Counted from the stretch's first letter, positions 9,329 through 20,838 are shown. The stretch: 64,000 nt of DNA from Paracoccus stylophorae (GCF_028553765.1 NZ_CP067134.1:1841001-1905000); one strand, 5' to 3'. Numbers and translations are program-made. The notes: generated from the sequence alone by a model not told the origin.

Positions 9329-9661
9329 CTACAGCGGCGTCTGCTGGTGCGCGATCAGTTTCCAGCCGTCGGCGCGCATCAGCCAGGTGCTGGAACACAG
9401 CGCCCGGTGGTCTTTTCCGTCACGCCGCGCGGTTGCCCGATAGGCCAGCACCACCACCTCGTCGGTGCGGGTGGCGTGGCGCTCGGTCATCGCCACCTCG
9501 CTCCAGCGTGGGGCGTCGCGCAGGGTGGGGGCGATGGCATCGCCCTGAAGGATGCCGGTCGGCCCGAACACCATGATCGCCGCGTCGTCCAGATCGCGCA
9601 GCGCCTCGGCCGCGCTGGCGGTCCAGAACGCCTGTTCCCGTGCCCATATTCCCTCGATCAT
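9329..9661 (-). CDS. NTF2-like (DUF4440/SnoaL-type) small protein
   Basis: A 110-residue cytoplasmic protein with the cone-shaped NTF2-like fold pattern: an N-terminal helix (REQAFWTASAAEALRDLDD), a short hairpin around MVFGPTGILQGDAI, and C-terminal strands ending SSTWLMRADGWKLIAHQQTP, which is the family signature end. Such proteins are ligand-binding or of unknown role. Its ATG overlaps the TGA of the TraB/GumN gene as ATGA, so the two are translationally coupled. It converges with the antiporter gene. Family assignment is from pattern; no substrate can be named. Confidence 0.8.
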   Translation of the reverse strand: MIEGIWAREQAFWTASAAEALRDLDDAAIMVFGPTGILQGDAIAPTLRDAPRWSEVAMTERHATRTDEVVVLAYRATARRDGKDHRALCSSTWLMRADGWKLIAHQQTPL

Positions 9662-10671
9662 CGGTCCAGCCTTTCGATGTTCCATCCGCGCTTTTCCAGC
9701 AGCCGCAACACGCCGTTCTCGCCCGGCAGATGCAGCGCGCCGAACCCGGCGACGATGCCCCTGCCCTGTTGCGCGGCCTCCTCGGCGCCCCGGATCAACT
9801 TGCCGATCCAGCTTTGGTTTCGCGCATCCATCAGCTGCGCCTGCGCAAGCTGCATCTGTTCGTCCACCTGTGCGCGGGTCAGGTCGGAATTGCGATAGGC
9901 GTCCAGACGGCCGAATTCCCAGATCTGCCAGACATCGCCGGCGAAATAGGCATCGGTCAGCGTCACCGCGTAATCGTCGGCATGGGACGCGGCGGGCAGC
10001 GAGGCGCGGATCATGTCGATTTCCTGCGCCGGCGTCATGTCCCCGAACAGCGTGAAGACGGTGTCCCACGGCTCCAGCGCGCGGACGGGGACGTCCAGAT
10101 CCTCGGCCCGCTGAACCAGCAGCCGATCCAGCCCGGCGGCGCCGTTGTCGCCCGCCTGCTGCATCATGCAGGGCGACACGCCCAGCATCATCGCCACATA
10201 CCACGGCCGCAGCTTGGCGGCGATGACGGCGGGCGTGCCGCGATCCTCCATCGCGCGCGCCAGCGCCTGCCATTCCGTATCCGACAGGCGTTCGGGCAGG
10301 GTCGGGCCATCGACATTGACCATCAGATCGGGGTCTTCGACCAGCGCCCTTGTCAGCCGCCGTTCCTCCTCGGGGCCGGCCTCGACATACAGGGCGGCGG
10401 CGTCCTGCAACGGTTCGGCCAGACGATCCAGCATCCGGCGGTGACGCGGATCGCCGAAATGATAGGTGCCGACCAGGGTCATGCGCGCATCGCCCTTCGT
10501 CGCGCGCCACAGGATGCCCCGGTGATAGGGCACGTCGCGGACCGCATCGTCCAGGCGCGCGCGCTGATCCTGCGGCAGCGCCTCGATCAGGTTCACGCCC
10601 ACGCATTCCGACGCAAGGCCGATCCCGGCCAGAACCGTCCACATCGCCGCCGCCGCCCAGATCCGCCGCAT
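9658..10671 (-). CDS. TraB/GumN family secreted protein
   Basis: A 337-residue member of the TraB/GumN (TIKI-like) family, a metalloprotease-like fold of unclear bacterial role. I start at the ATG at 10671, which gives a clean signal peptide (MRRIWAAAAMWTVLAGIGLA). An upstream in-frame extension runs through the groE promoter and CIRCE and has no signal peptide, so I discard it. The family motifs GTYHFGD near residue 65 and GFGALHLPGENG near the C-terminus are present. SPCMMQQ and the conserved E and W residues of the middle region also fit. The downstream NTF2-like gene overlaps by four bases. It is divergent from groESL. Confidence 0.85.
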   Translation of the reverse strand: MRRIWAAAAMWTVLAGIGLASECVGVNLIEALPQDQRARLDDAVRDVPYHRGILWRATKGDARMTLVGTYHFGDPRHRRMLDRLAEPLQDAAALYVEAGPEEERRLTRALVEDPDLMVNVDGPTLPERLSDTEWQALARAMEDRGTPAVIAAKLRPWYVAMMLGVSPCMMQQAGDNGAAGLDRLLVQRAEDLDVPVRALEPWDTVFTLFGDMTPAQEIDMIRASLPAASHADDYAVTLTDAYFAGDVWQIWEFGRLDAYRNSDLTRAQVDEQMQLAQAQLMDARNQSWIGKLIRGAEEAAQQGRGIVAGFGALHLPGENGVLRLLEKRGWNIERLDR

Positions 10672-10792
10672 CGCCGCCCCCTGCCTTGTCGTTCCTGCCG
10701 TCTTGCGCGCGCATTCCGCGCTGCGCGACAGACGCTTGCACATATTCCCCCGGCCAGCCAGACGCACCCCGAAAAATCGCCCCGCCACGGCG

Positions 10793-10821
10793 TTGACACG
10801 GTTCCAAACTTTGCCTAGATC
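10793..10821 (+). promoter_or_regulatory. groESL promoter
   Basis: TTGACA at 10793-10798, a 17-base spacer, then TAGATC at 10816-10821. It is a good sigma-70-type match placed directly before the CIRCE operator, 72 bases ahead of groES. Confidence 0.75.
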
Positions 10822-10828
10822 ACCGGCA

Positions 10829-10855
10829 TTGGCACTCGCCTTGGGTGAGTGCCAA
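10829..10855 (+). promoter_or_regulatory. CIRCE operator (HrcA binding site)
   Basis: Inverted repeat TTGGCACTC, nine bases, GAGTGCCAA. It differs from the classic TTAGCACTC-N9-GAGTGCTAA by one compensated pair, so symmetry is kept. It lies eight bases after the -10 element, over the expected transcription start. HrcA repression lifted by heat shock is the established mechanism; hrcA itself is not in the window. Confidence 0.93.
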
Positions 10856-10892
10856 CAACAACACTGTAACCTGAAACACGGAGTGTTCACCC

Positions 10893-11180
10893 ATGGCATT
10901 CAAACCGCTGCATGACCGCGTGCTGGTTCGCCGCGTTGAATCGGAAGAAAAGACCAAGGGCGGTCTGATCATCCCCGACAGCGCCAAGGAAAAGCCCGCG
11001 GAAGGCGAGGTCGTCTCGGTCGGCGAAGGCGCGCGCAAGGATTCGGGCGAACTGATCGCGCCCGCCGTCAAGACCGGCGACCGGGTGCTGTTCGGCAAAT
11101 GGTCGGGCACCGAAGTCACGCTTGATGGCGAAGAGCTGCTGATCATGAAGGAAAGCGACATTCTGGGCATCATCGGCTGA
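10893..11180 (+). CDS. groES: Co-chaperonin GroES
   Basis: The 95-residue lid of the GroEL chamber, acting as a heptamer in the cytoplasm. The start [12 protein letters not shown], the mobile loop around [18 protein letters not shown] and the C-terminal ESDILGIIG are all typical. Length is exactly as expected. It is first in a two-gene operon behind a sigma-70-type promoter and CIRCE. ACGGAGTG upstream of the ATG serves as ribosome site. It is followed 51 bases later by groEL. Confidence 0.98.
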   Translation: MAFKPLHDRVLVRRVESEEKTKGGLIIPDSAKEKPAEGEVVSVGEGARKDSGELIAPAVKTGDRVLFGKWSGTEVTLDGEELLIMKESDILGIIG

Positions 11181-11213
11181 TCGGCCACCCCGGAACACGC
11201 AACTTCACGATAG

Positions 11214-12881
<1,668 letters not shown>

Positions 12882-12910
12882 TCAGCCCCCTGCCCCACGG
12901 CAGAACGGGA

Positions 12911-12938
12911 AAAGGGCGCCTTCGGGCGCCCTTTTTTT
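12911..12938 (+). terminator. Rho-independent terminator of groESL
   Basis: Perfect ten-base-pair stem AAAGGGCGCC / GGCGCCCTTT around a TTCG tetraloop, followed by a T run. The upstream A bases mean it could also act weakly on the minus strand for ppx. Confidence 0.93.
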
Positions 12939-12992
12939 GCTGTTCGCGATCCCGGCCGGTGGCATCCCACGGGCCGGCCCCGCCGGATCGTG

Positions 12993-14528
12993 TCAGTCGC
13001 TGACCACCGCCTCGACCCCCATCGAGCTGCACAGCGACCGGAACCGCGAATGTGCGACCTCGCCCATCAGGCTGCGGCCGGTCTTCGTCAGGGTCAGGCG
13101 CAGCCGCGTGCCCTTGTCCGTCAGCTTCAGCGCGCCCGCATCGGCCGGGTCCTCGATGGCGAACATCGCGCCGAACCGCATCGCCTTGCCAAGCGTCTCG
13201 GCATCGCGGACTTCATCGTCGGACAGCAGCGCGAACAGCCGCGCCATCGGCGATTCCGAGCGGTTGTTCTTGTAACGATGCAGCAGCGCCAGACCCAGGA
13301 ATACCCGTTCCGAATGGCTCAGCGCGGCCATGTTGGCGCGGGTGACATTGTCGAAACAGGCCTCGGCCCGGTAATCGGGATGAGCGCGCCAGGTCGTGTC
13401 GTGCAGCAGGCAGGCGGCGCGGATCAGGCGTTCGCGTTCGGGCGGGGCATCGGCGAAGATCGGGTGCAGGAACTGATACAGCTTCTTGCCGAAGCCGGGC
13501 ATCCGCGCCATCTGCCGTTCGGTGAAGCGCGCGGCCTCGATCAGCGGGTCGCGGCGGCGCAGGCTGTCGGTCATGTGTTCGTATAACAAGCCCTCGCGGA
13601 TGCCATAGCTGCTGACCGCCAGCTCGGCCGGCGCGAACGTCCCGACCAGTTCCGACAGCACCTGCGCGGCCAGCGGCACAAGCTCCATCCGCGAGGAGGA
13701 GATGCTGACCCGCGCGCGCAGATCGGCCAGCGGGGTCGCTGCGATCCAGCCCACCGTCTCGGCCACCGCCTCGGGCGTCATGCGGTATTCGTGCAGCACC
13801 GTCATCGGATATTGGCGGCGTTCCATGTCCAGCCGGGCGATGGCGCGCCATGACCCACCGACCAGATAGACCCGTTCGTGTTCGGTGCCCATCCGGTCGG
13901 CCAGATCGGCCATGATCGCGCGGATATGGTCGCGCAGCCCGTCCGCCCCGCCCTTGACCTGCTGCAAGCGGAACGGACCCAATGGCGCGCTGACCCGGCG
14001 GCCGACCTTGCCCCCCTCGACCTCGGCCAGTTCCAGAGAGTTGCCGCCGATGTCGCAGACCAGCCCCTTGGCATCCGGCCAGCCCAGCAACACGCCCTGC
14101 GCCGACAGCCGCGCCTCTTCCTCGCCGTCGATGACCAGCATGCGGATGCCGGTCTCGCGTTCGACCCGTTCCTGGAACTCGGGCCCGTCGGCGGCCTCGC
14201 GCACGGCGGCGGTGGCCACGCAGGTCAACGGCTCGATCTGCATGCTGCGGGCCAGCGTGGCGAACCGGCGCAGCGCCGCAAAGCCGCGTTCGATCCCGGC
14301 CGGGTTCAGCCGCCCCGTCGCGGCCATCTCCGCGCCCAGGCCCGCCATCACCTTTTCGTTGTAGAAATAGGCCGGCGATCGCGCGGCCCCGTCGAACACG
14401 ACCAGCCGGATCGAGTTCGATCCCACATCGACCACGCCCACCCGCGTCAGCGCCCGCTTGGGCAGCTTTGCAAACATCTTGCCCAGAGGCTCGATCTTCT
14501 TGCCGGTGGCTGTCCGCACGCCGTTCAT
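12993..14528 (-). CDS. ppx: Exopolyphosphatase (Ppx/GppA family)
   Basis: Hydrolyses terminal phosphates from inorganic polyphosphate (or pppGpp in GppA-type members) in the cytoplasm. The 511-residue protein has the actin-like ATPase phosphate loops: VVDVGSNSIRLVVF near 33-46 and CDIGGNSLELAEV near 155. GEEEARLSAQGV matches the conserved middle motif. A C-terminal HD-like helical region follows, with LLHDTTWRAHPDYR. AGGAGG stands eight bases before the ATG at 14528. It lies 55 bases downstream of ppk on the same strand, so synthesis and breakdown of polyphosphate are encoded together. The Ppx versus GppA specificity is inferred from this linkage. Confidence 0.9.
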   Translation of the reverse strand: MNGVRTATGKKIEPLGKMFAKLPKRALTRVGVVDVGSNSIRLVVFDGAARSPAYFYNEKVMAGLGAEMAATGRLNPAGIERGFAALRRFATLARSMQIEPLTCVATAAVREAADGPEFQERVERETGIRMLVIDGEEEARLSAQGVLLGWPDAKGLVCDIGGNSLELAEVEGGKVGRRVSAPLGPFRLQQVKGGADGLRDHIRAIMADLADRMGTEHERVYLVGGSWRAIARLDMERRQYPMTVLHEYRMTPEAVAETVGWIAATPLADLRARVSISSSRMELVPLAAQVLSELVGTFAPAELAVSSYGIREGLLYEHMTDSLRRRDPLIEAARFTERQMARMPGFGKKLYQFLHPIFADAPPERERLIRAACLLHDTTWRAHPDYRAEACFDNVTRANMAALSHSERVFLGLALLHRYKNNRSESPMARLFALLSDDEVRDAETLGKAMRFGAMFAIEDPADAGALKLTDKGTRLRLTLTKTGRSLMGEVAHSRFRSLCSSMGVEAVVSD

Positions 14529-14583
14529 TGCAAAGCCTCCTGCTTGCGCATCGGTCCGTTAATGGCGTGTCGGGTCCGCCGGG

Positions 14584-16749
14584 TCAATCCGGCGAATGGG
14601 TCAGCGCCGGCACATCGCGCGCCCCCGCCGTGCCGCGCCCCGACAGCGAGGGGTTTTCCATGAAGAAGCGGTGACAGTCGAACAGATCGTCGCGCCCATC
14701 GGGCAGATAGCGGACGAAACGCCCGTCCGGATGCAGAAGCCAGCTTTGCGCCTCGTCGGCCAGGTTGGCGGCCATGATCTGGCTGACGATCTGCGCCTTC
14801 ACCGTCTCGTTGTGACATTCCACCAGCGTCTCGACCCGCCGCGTCATGTTGCGGCCCATCCAGTCGGCCGAGGAAAAGAACACCCGCGCCTTACCCGACG
14901 GCAGGCCGTGGCCGTTGCCGAAACACACGATCCGCGAATGTTCCAGATAGCGCCCGATGATCGACTTGACGCGAATATTGTCCGACAGCCCCTTGATCCC
15001 GGGTCTGATTCCGCAGATCCCGCGAATCACCAGGCTGATCTTCACGCCCGCCGCGCTGGCCGCATACAGCGCCTCGATCACGTCCTTTTCGATCAGGGAA
15101 TTCATCTTGGCCCAGATCGCGGCCGGCCGTCCCTGACGGGCATATTCCGCCTCGCGCGCGATCAGCGACAGCAGCCGGTCCTTCAGGTCGATGGGCGAGA
15201 TCGCCAGGTTCTCCAGACCCTCGGGCTGAACATATCCCGACAGATAGTTGAAAACCTTGGTCGCGTCGCGCCCCAGTGCCGGATCGCAGGTGAACAGCGA
15301 CAGATCGGTATAGATGCGGGCGGTGATCGGATGATAATTGCCGGTGCCGTAATGGGTATAGGTGACCAGGTTGTCGCCCTCGCGCCGGACGACGGTGCTG
15401 ATCTTGGCGTGGGTCTTGTAGTTCACGAACCCATAGACGACATGCGCGCCGGCGCGTTCCAGCCGCCGCGACTGGCGGATATTGGCGGCCTCGTCGAACC
15501 GCGCCTTCAGTTCGACCAGCGCGGTCACCGATTTGCCGGATTCGGCGGCCTCGCACAGCGCCTCGACGATGGGGCTGTCGCGGCTGGTGCGATACAGCGT
15601 CTGCTTGATCGCCAGAACGTCGGGATCGCGCGCGGCCTGCGCCAGAAACCGCACCACCATGTCGAACGTCTCATAGGGGTGATGCAGCAGCATGTCCTTT
15701 TGCCGGATCGCCGCGAACATGTCGCCGTCGTGATCCTGCACCCGTTCGGGGACGCGCGGGGTGAAGACCGGCCACAGCAGGTCGCGGCGGCTGTCCAGCA
15801 CCAGTTCGCGCAGATCGGCCATGCCCAGCAACCCCTCGACCTCGATCACCTCGTCGGGGATGACGCCCAGCTCCTCCATGATCAGCCGGCGCAGATTGTC
15901 GGGCGCGCCGGCCGTGATCTTCAGCCGGATCACGCTGCCGCGGCGGCGACGCTTCAACGCGGTCTCGAATTCGCGGACCAGATCCTCGGCCTCTTCCTCG
16001 ACCTCCAGATCGCTGTCGCGCAGCACCCGGAACGCGCAATGCCCGATATCGCGATAGCCGGGGAACAGGCTGGACAGATGCATCAGCAACAGATCCTCAA
16101 GCCGCAGGAAACGCTGGCCGCCGGGCAGCGGCACGAAACGCTGCAACTGCGCCGGGATCGGCAGCAGCGCCTGCATCCGCCGCCCCTTGCCCTCGGGCGC
16201 CAGTTCCAGCGCCAGCGAAAAGCCGGTATTGGGGATGAAGGGGAACGGATGCGCCGGGTCGATGGCCAGGGGCGACAGCACCGGCAGGACCTTGTTCTCG
16301 AAATGGCGGTGCAGGAAATCCTCTTCCGCGCGGGTCAGGCGCGAGCGGGACAGGATCACGATGCCCTGCTGTTCCATCTCGCGGCGCAGGCGGGTCCAGA
16401 CGCCCTGCTGCGCGGCCATCAGCCGGCGCGCATCGGCGTTGATCAGGCCAAGCTGTTCGGCCGCCGTCAGCCCGTCATCCGAGATGCTGTTATGCCCCTC
16501 GCGCACCAGTTCGCGCAGGCCGGCCACGCGGACGGTATAGAACTCGTCCAGATTGGCGGCGCTGATCGACACGAAGCGCAGCCGTTCCAGCAGCGGCACA
16601 CGGGCGTTGCGCGCCTCGTCCAGCACCCGCCAGTTGAAGGACAGCCAGCTGAGTTCGCGGTTGAAGAACCGCGCCGGCCCCGTCGGCGGACCGTCCGGCA
16701 ATTCGCGCGGGGGCGGAAACGGGGTGCGAAGGAAATCGGCCTGTGTCAT
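14584..16749 (-). CDS. ppk: Polyphosphate kinase 1
   Basis: Transfers the gamma-phosphate of ATP reversibly to polyphosphate, usually at the membrane periphery. The 721 residues match PPK1. The N-terminal domain opens with FFNRELSWLSFNWRVLDEA, followed by the head domain and two phospholipase-D-like domains. The autophosphorylated histidine is in YKTHAKIS at about 445, and the second conserved histidine is in LEHSRIVCFGNG at about 602. The motifs LKARFDEAANI and TGNYH are also present. It sits between hdaA upstream and ppx downstream, with short gaps, probably in one transcript. No Pho box is evident to me. Confidence 0.97.
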   Translation of the reverse strand: MTQADFLRTPFPPPRELPDGPPTGPARFFNRELSWLSFNWRVLDEARNARVPLLERLRFVSISAANLDEFYTVRVAGLRELVREGHNSISDDGLTAAEQLGLINADARRLMAAQQGVWTRLRREMEQQGIVILSRSRLTRAEEDFLHRHFENKVLPVLSPLAIDPAHPFPFIPNTGFSLALELAPEGKGRRMQALLPIPAQLQRFVPLPGGQRFLRLEDLLLMHLSSLFPGYRDIGHCAFRVLRDSDLEVEEEAEDLVREFETALKRRRRGSVIRLKITAGAPDNLRRLIMEELGVIPDEVIEVEGLLGMADLRELVLDSRRDLLWPVFTPRVPERVQDHDGDMFAAIRQKDMLLHHPYETFDMVVRFLAQAARDPDVLAIKQTLYRTSRDSPIVEALCEAAESGKSVTALVELKARFDEAANIRQSRRLERAGAHVVYGFVNYKTHAKISTVVRREGDNLVTYTHYGTGNYHPITARIYTDLSLFTCDPALGRDATKVFNYLSGYVQPEGLENLAISPIDLKDRLLSLIAREAEYARQGRPAAIWAKMNSLIEKDVIEALYAASAAGVKISLVIRGICGIRPGIKGLSDNIRVKSIIGRYLEHSRIVCFGNGHGLPSGKARVFFSSADWMGRNMTRRVETLVECHNETVKAQIVSQIMAANLADEAQSWLLHPDGRFVRYLPDGRDDLFDCHRFFMENPSLSGRGTAGARDVPALTHSPD

Positions 16750-16780
16750 GCAAGTCCGGCTGCTGCGGAACCAGGCCGGA

Positions 16781-17470
16781 TCATGCGTCGGGACGCGGCA
16801 GCTTGTCCAGCAGATCGGCGGCGATGCGGCGGGTGACGGGGCCTTGCCGTGCCATCGCCGCGCGGTCGATCGCGGCCACCAGCCGGCGCGCCTGACCCAG
16901 ATCGCGGTCCATCCGGATCACCAGCCAGTCGATCAGCCCGGCGGGCACGATCAGCTGGCGATCCGCGAACAGCTTGACCAGCACCGCGGCCATCAGCGCC
17001 TCGTCGGGCGGTCCCAGCCGGACCTGCGGCATCGCATCCATGCGCGAGCGCAGATCGGGCAGCACCAGCCCCCAGTCGCGCGGCGCGGTGCGCGCGGTCA
17101 GCAGCAGCAGGCAATCGCGCGCCCCGCACAGATTCCACAGATGGAACAGCGCCTGTTCGGCCAGCGCCGCGCGGCCGGCGCGGTCGGCATCCTCGACCAC
17201 CAGCGCGCCGCTCTCGGCGGCCAGCAGATCGGCGGCCTCGGGGCGCAGCGCGGCGGCCGTGATGCGGCGCGCGCCATTCTCGGCCGCCCAGAAGGCGGCC
17301 ATGTGGGTCTTGCCCGACCCCTCGGGGCCGATCAGCAGCATCCGCCCCTGCGGCCAGTCCTGCGGCGCGTCCAGCACGGCCAGCGCGTCGGCATTGGCGG
17401 GGGCGGGCAGGAAATCGACCCGCGCATGGGCCGGCGGCGTGGTCAGGTCCAGGGTCAGCTGGCGCGACAA
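16781..17470 (-). CDS. hdaA: DnaA-related replication regulator HdaA
   Basis: A 229-residue AAA+ protein related to DnaA domain III, the alphaproteobacterial counterpart of Hda. With the DNA clamp it promotes hydrolysis of DnaA-ATP to limit re-initiation. The N-terminal clamp-binding motif is visible as QLTLDL at residues 4-9. Walker A is GPEGSGKTH near 48, and a Walker B-like stretch ALVVEDAD lies near 88. The start is TTG at 17470: an in-frame TAG, the stop of the upstream gene, lies six bases away, and no other start would keep the clamp motif. Order permease-hdaA-ppk-ppx suggests one operon. Confidence 0.88.
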   Translation of the reverse strand: MSRQLTLDLTTPPAHARVDFLPAPANADALAVLDAPQDWPQGRMLLIGPEGSGKTHMAAFWAAENGARRITAAALRPEAADLLAAESGALVVEDADRAGRAALAEQALFHLWNLCGARDCLLLLTARTAPRDWGLVLPDLRSRMDAMPQVRLGPPDEALMAAVLVKLFADRQLIVPAGLIDWLVIRMDRDLGQARRLVAAIDRAAMARQGPVTRRIAADLLDKLPRPDA

Positions 17471-17476
17471 CCGGCC

Positions 17477-18676
17477 CTAATCCTTCCGGCGTTGCAGGTC
17501 TTCCTGCATCGTCTGGATCTCGGCCCGGCCGCGGCTTTCATCGGCCTGCAACCGCGCCTGCAGCAATTCGCGCGCGACGGTTCCGCGCGGCGCCAGTTCG
17601 ACCAGGATCGGCGGTCCCGCCTCGGCCGGCGGCGTGCGCCCGGTATACAGCGCGCTTTGGCGATAGCGTTCGATGGCGAACCGCGCCAGCACCCCCAGCG
17701 CCGCCGCCATCGGCACCGCCGCGACCAGCCCGACAAAGCCGAACAGCGCCCCGAACACCGACAGCGCCAGCAACAGCCAGACCGGATGCAGCCCGACATG
17801 ACCGCCGACGATCTTGGGTTGCAAGTAATTTCCCTCGACCACCTGGCCCAGGGCGAAGATGGCCACCACCGCGCCGATCCACAGCGGCTCGCCCCAGAAA
17901 CTGAACAGCGCGACGCCGATGGCCGTGATGCCGCCGATCAGAACCCCGACATAGGGGATGAACGACAGCGCCGCCGCGCTGATGCCGATGAAAAAGCCAA
18001 AGGGCAGCCCGACCAGCATCAGCGCGATCGAATACCACGTCCCCAGGATCAGGATCACCAGCCCCTGCCCGCGCACGAAACCCGACAGCGCCGCGTCGAT
18101 CTCGGCCGCCAGCCGGCGCAGCACCGGCGCGTGTTCGCGCGGCAGCAGCCGGTCGATCTCGGCCACCATCCGGTCCCAGTCCAGCAGCAGGTAGAACGCC
18201 ACCACCGGCACGATCACCAGAATGGCCACCGCGCTGATGACGCCGCCCAGCGAACTCATGATCGTCTGAGCCACGTTGCTCCACTGATCGCCCATGGCCT
18301 TGCCCAGATCGGTCATGGCGGTGCTGAACGTGCCGCCTTCGGGCAGCAGGTCGGGAAAACGCGCGACGACAAAGCTGCGGGCCTGTTCGAACATCTCGGG
18401 CGCGGTGGCGATCAGCGCCGTGGCCTGCCGAATCAGCAAGGGCACGATCAGCAGGATCACCGCGGCAAGGATCAGAACGCAGCCGAAGGTGATGACCACC
18501 ACCGCCATGGTCCGCGACAGTCCCGCCCGTTCAAGCCGGTCGGCAACCGGGTCCAGCAGATAGGCGACGCCCGCGCCCAGGATGAAGGGCAGGATCGCCT
18601 GCCCCAGCAGCCACATCGTGACCAGCAGCAGCGCCGAGGCGGCGCCCCACCAGATCACTTGCTTGCGCACCGACAT
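17477..18676 (-). CDS. AI-2E family (PerM-type) membrane permease
   Basis: A 399-residue multi-pass inner-membrane protein of the AI-2E family, whose members export or exchange small solutes; substrates are mostly unproven. Several hydrophobic segments are visible, including [20 protein letters not shown] near the start, a pair around [20 protein letters not shown], and the conserved C-terminal cluster with [12 protein letters not shown] and [11 protein letters not shown] use the ATG at 18676, with AGGA five bases upstream. A much longer in-frame extension overlaps the divergent proS start and lacks hydrophobic character. Its stop is six bases before hdaA. A similar order is common near hda in proteobacteria. 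Confidence 0.88.
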   Translation of the reverse strand: MSVRKQVIWWGAASALLLVTMWLLGQAILPFILGAGVAYLLDPVADRLERAGLSRTMAVVVITFGCVLILAAVILLIVPLLIRQATALIATAPEMFEQARSFVVARFPDLLPEGGTFSTAMTDLGKAMGDQWSNVAQTIMSSLGGVISAVAILVIVPVVAFYLLLDWDRMVAEIDRLLPREHAPVLRRLAAEIDAALSGFVRGQGLVILILGTWYSIALMLVGLPFGFFIGISAAALSFIPYVGVLIGGITAIGVALFSFWGEPLWIGAVVAIFALGQVVEGNYLQPKIVGGHVGLHPVWLLLALSVFGALFGFVGLVAAVPMAAALGVLARFAIERYRQSALYTGRTPPAEAGPPILVELAPRGTVARELLQARLQADESRGRAEIQTMQEDLQRRKD

Positions 18677-18863
18677 GTGCATCCTGTTGGCCCCGCCCGA
18701 ATTGTCGTGCCTATGTGGCCGGTCGGGGGCTGCGATGCAAGTCCGCAGCACCCGCAGGCCGCAACCGGTCAACGCGCAAGCCCGGCGCGCACGGCCCCAG
18801 ATCTTGCCCCCTTCGCGCCGCTGCCCTACAGGTGGCGCGACCCGAACCGAAGGACCACGCCCC

Positions 18864-20225
18864 ATGCGTCTGTCGCGCTATTTCCTGCCTGTCCTGAAAG
18901 AGGACCCCAAAGAAGCCCAGATCGTCAGCCACCGGCTGATGCTGCGGGCGGGGATGATCAAGCAGCAAACCGCCGGCATCTATTCCTGGCTGCCGCTGGG
19001 CTACCGGGTGCTGCGCCGGATCGAACGGATCGTGCACGAGGAACAGCAGCGCGCCGGCCACATCCCCCTGCTGATGCCGACGCTGCAACCGGCCGATCTG
19101 TGGCGCGAGTCGGGCCGTTACGACGATTACGGAGAGGAGATGCTGCGCATCACCGACCGGCACAAGCGCGACCTGCTGTTCGGCCCCACCAACGAAGAGA
19201 TGATCACCGACATCTTCCGCGCGCATGTGAACAGCTACAAGGATCTGCCGCTGACGCTGTATCACATCCAGTGGAAGTTCCGCGACGAGATCCGGCCCCG
19301 TTTCGGCGTCATGCGCGGGCGCGAGTTCCTGATGAAGGACGGCTATACGTTCGATCTGACGCGCGAGGATGCGCTGCACGCCTATAACCGCCATCTGGTC
19401 AGCTATCTGCGGACCTATGAACGGATGGGGTTGCAGGCCGTCCCGATGCGTGCCGACAGCGGGCCCATCGGCGGCGACGACACGCATGAATTCCTGGTGC
19501 TGGCCGAGACCGGCGAATCCGAGGTGTTCTATGACAGCCAGATCACCGACCTGACCTTCGGCGACCGGCAGATCGACTATGACAGCCACGAGGAATGTCA
19601 GGCGGTGATGGACGAATTCACCAGCCGCTATGCCCGCACCGACGAGACGCACGATCCGGCGCTGTTCGACCAGATCCCGCAGGATCGGCGCCGCATCGCG
19701 CGCGGGATCGAGGTCGGGCAGATCTTCTATTTCGGCACCAAATATTCCGAACCGATGGGCGCGACCGTGGTCGGCCCCGACGGGGCGCGCGTGCCGGTGC
19801 ATATGGGCAGCCACGGCATCGGCGTCTCGCGCCTGGTGGGTGCCATCATCGAGGCCAGCCACGACGATCGCGGCATCATCTGGCCCGAAGGCGTGACCCC
19901 GTTCCACGTCGCGATCGTCAATCTCAAGCAGGGCGACGGCTCGACCGACAGCGCCTGCGAAGCGATCTATGACCAGCTGCGCGCATCCGGGCTGGACCCG
20001 CTTTACGACGACCGCGACGAACGCGCCGGGGCCAAATTCGCCACCGCCGACCTGATCGGCCTTCCGTGGCGGATCACCGTGGGCCCGCGCGGTCTGGCCA
20101 ACAACCGGGTCGAACTGACCAGCCGCCGCACCGGCGAAAGCGAGGAACTGTCGCCCCGGGACGCCGTGGCGCGGATCGCCGAGATCTATCGGCCGGTGCT
20201 GGCGGCGGGGCTGCCGACGCCATGA
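18864..20225 (+). CDS. proS: Prolyl-tRNA synthetase (short form without editing domain)
   Basis: Charges tRNA-Pro in the cytoplasm. The 453-residue class II synthetase begins [20 protein letters not shown]. Motif 1 is near [19 protein letters not shown], motif 2 near [19 protein letters not shown], and motif 3 near [14 protein letters not shown]. After motif 2 the chain runs directly to the [15 protein letters not shown] segment without the roughly 180-residue INS editing domain of Escherichia coli ProS, as is usual in alphaproteobacteria. GAAGGA lies before the ATG at 18864; a longer upstream reading frame overlaps the divergent promoter and is rejected. The stop overlaps the next start as ATGA. 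Confidence 0.97.
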   Translation: MRLSRYFLPVLKEDPKEAQIVSHRLMLRAGMIKQQTAGIYSWLPLGYRVLRRIERIVHEEQQRAGHIPLLMPTLQPADLWRESGRYDDYGEEMLRITDRHKRDLLFGPTNEEMITDIFRAHVNSYKDLPLTLYHIQWKFRDEIRPRFGVMRGREFLMKDGYTFDLTREDALHAYNRHLVSYLRTYERMGLQAVPMRADSGPIGGDDTHEFLVLAETGESEVFYDSQITDLTFGDRQIDYDSHEECQAVMDEFTSRYARTDETHDPALFDQIPQDRRRIARGIEVGQIFYFGTKYSEPMGATVVGPDGARVPVHMGSHGIGVSRLVGAIIEASHDDRGIIWPEGVTPFHVAIVNLKQGDGSTDSACEAIYDQLRASGLDPLYDDRDERAGAKFATADLIGLPWRITVGPRGLANNRVELTSRRTGESEELSPRDAVARIAEIYRPVLAAGLPTP

Positions 20226-20716
20226 TCGGGGCGCTGCGACTGGTCACGGCGCTGGCCTGCGCCGCGGTTCTGTCGCAGTTTCCCGCATTTTCCGATCAGT
20301 ATGTGCAGCGTCTGGGCGGACAGGTCGATGCGCTGGCCCGCGTCGCCGCCGATTTCGACGCCAGCGCGCGGCGCGCGGGGCTGACACGGTCGCAGGCGCT
20401 GGCCGACCTGACCGGCAGCGATTTCCGCGACGCCCATCAGGCCGACATGCGCCGCAGCCTTGCCCGGCTGGATCACGCCCGCGCCGATCTTGCCATGCTG
20501 CGGATCGCCGGTCCGCTGGAACGGCTGCTGCTGCCGCACCGGATGCGCGACCCCGACACGATTGCCGCGACCTGGGGCGATTTCCGCCCGGCGCTGCCGC
20601 TGGGCGTGGCCGGGCTGGGGGCGGCGGCCATCGGTTTCGCGCTGGGCTGGCTGCTGACCGGGGTTGCCGGCGCGTTGTTGCGCCGCCGCCGTCGCGACAC
20701 GCTGGGCTGGCGCTGA
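20222..20716 (+). CDS. DUF2937 family membrane protein
   Basis: A 164-residue protein of the DUF2937 family, function unknown. It has an N-terminal hydrophobic segment ([18 protein letters not shown]), the conserved [16 protein letters not shown] stretch, a soluble helical middle, and a C-terminal membrane segment ([19 protein letters not shown]) ending in an arginine-rich tail (LLRRRRRD). Two transmembrane helices with both ends cytoplasmic fit the charge pattern. Its ATG overlaps the proS stop by four bases, so it is translated from the same message. No functional link to tRNA charging is evident. Confidence 0.82.
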   Translation: MIGALRLVTALACAAVLSQFPAFSDQYVQRLGGQVDALARVAADFDASARRAGLTRSQALADLTGSDFRDAHQADMRRSLARLDHARADLAMLRIAGPLERLLLPHRMRDPDTIAATWGDFRPALPLGVAGLGAAAIGFALGWLLTGVAGALLRRRRRDTLGWR

Positions 20717-20838
20717 GACCCGATTTCGGGCCAAGCTGCCTCAAAAGCCGTGCAAAACGGTTCGTGATGAGACTTTTCTTTTTGGATCAGCCCTTCTAAC
20801 CTCGCGCCCAGGACTCTGTTCCAACTGGGAGACAAACA

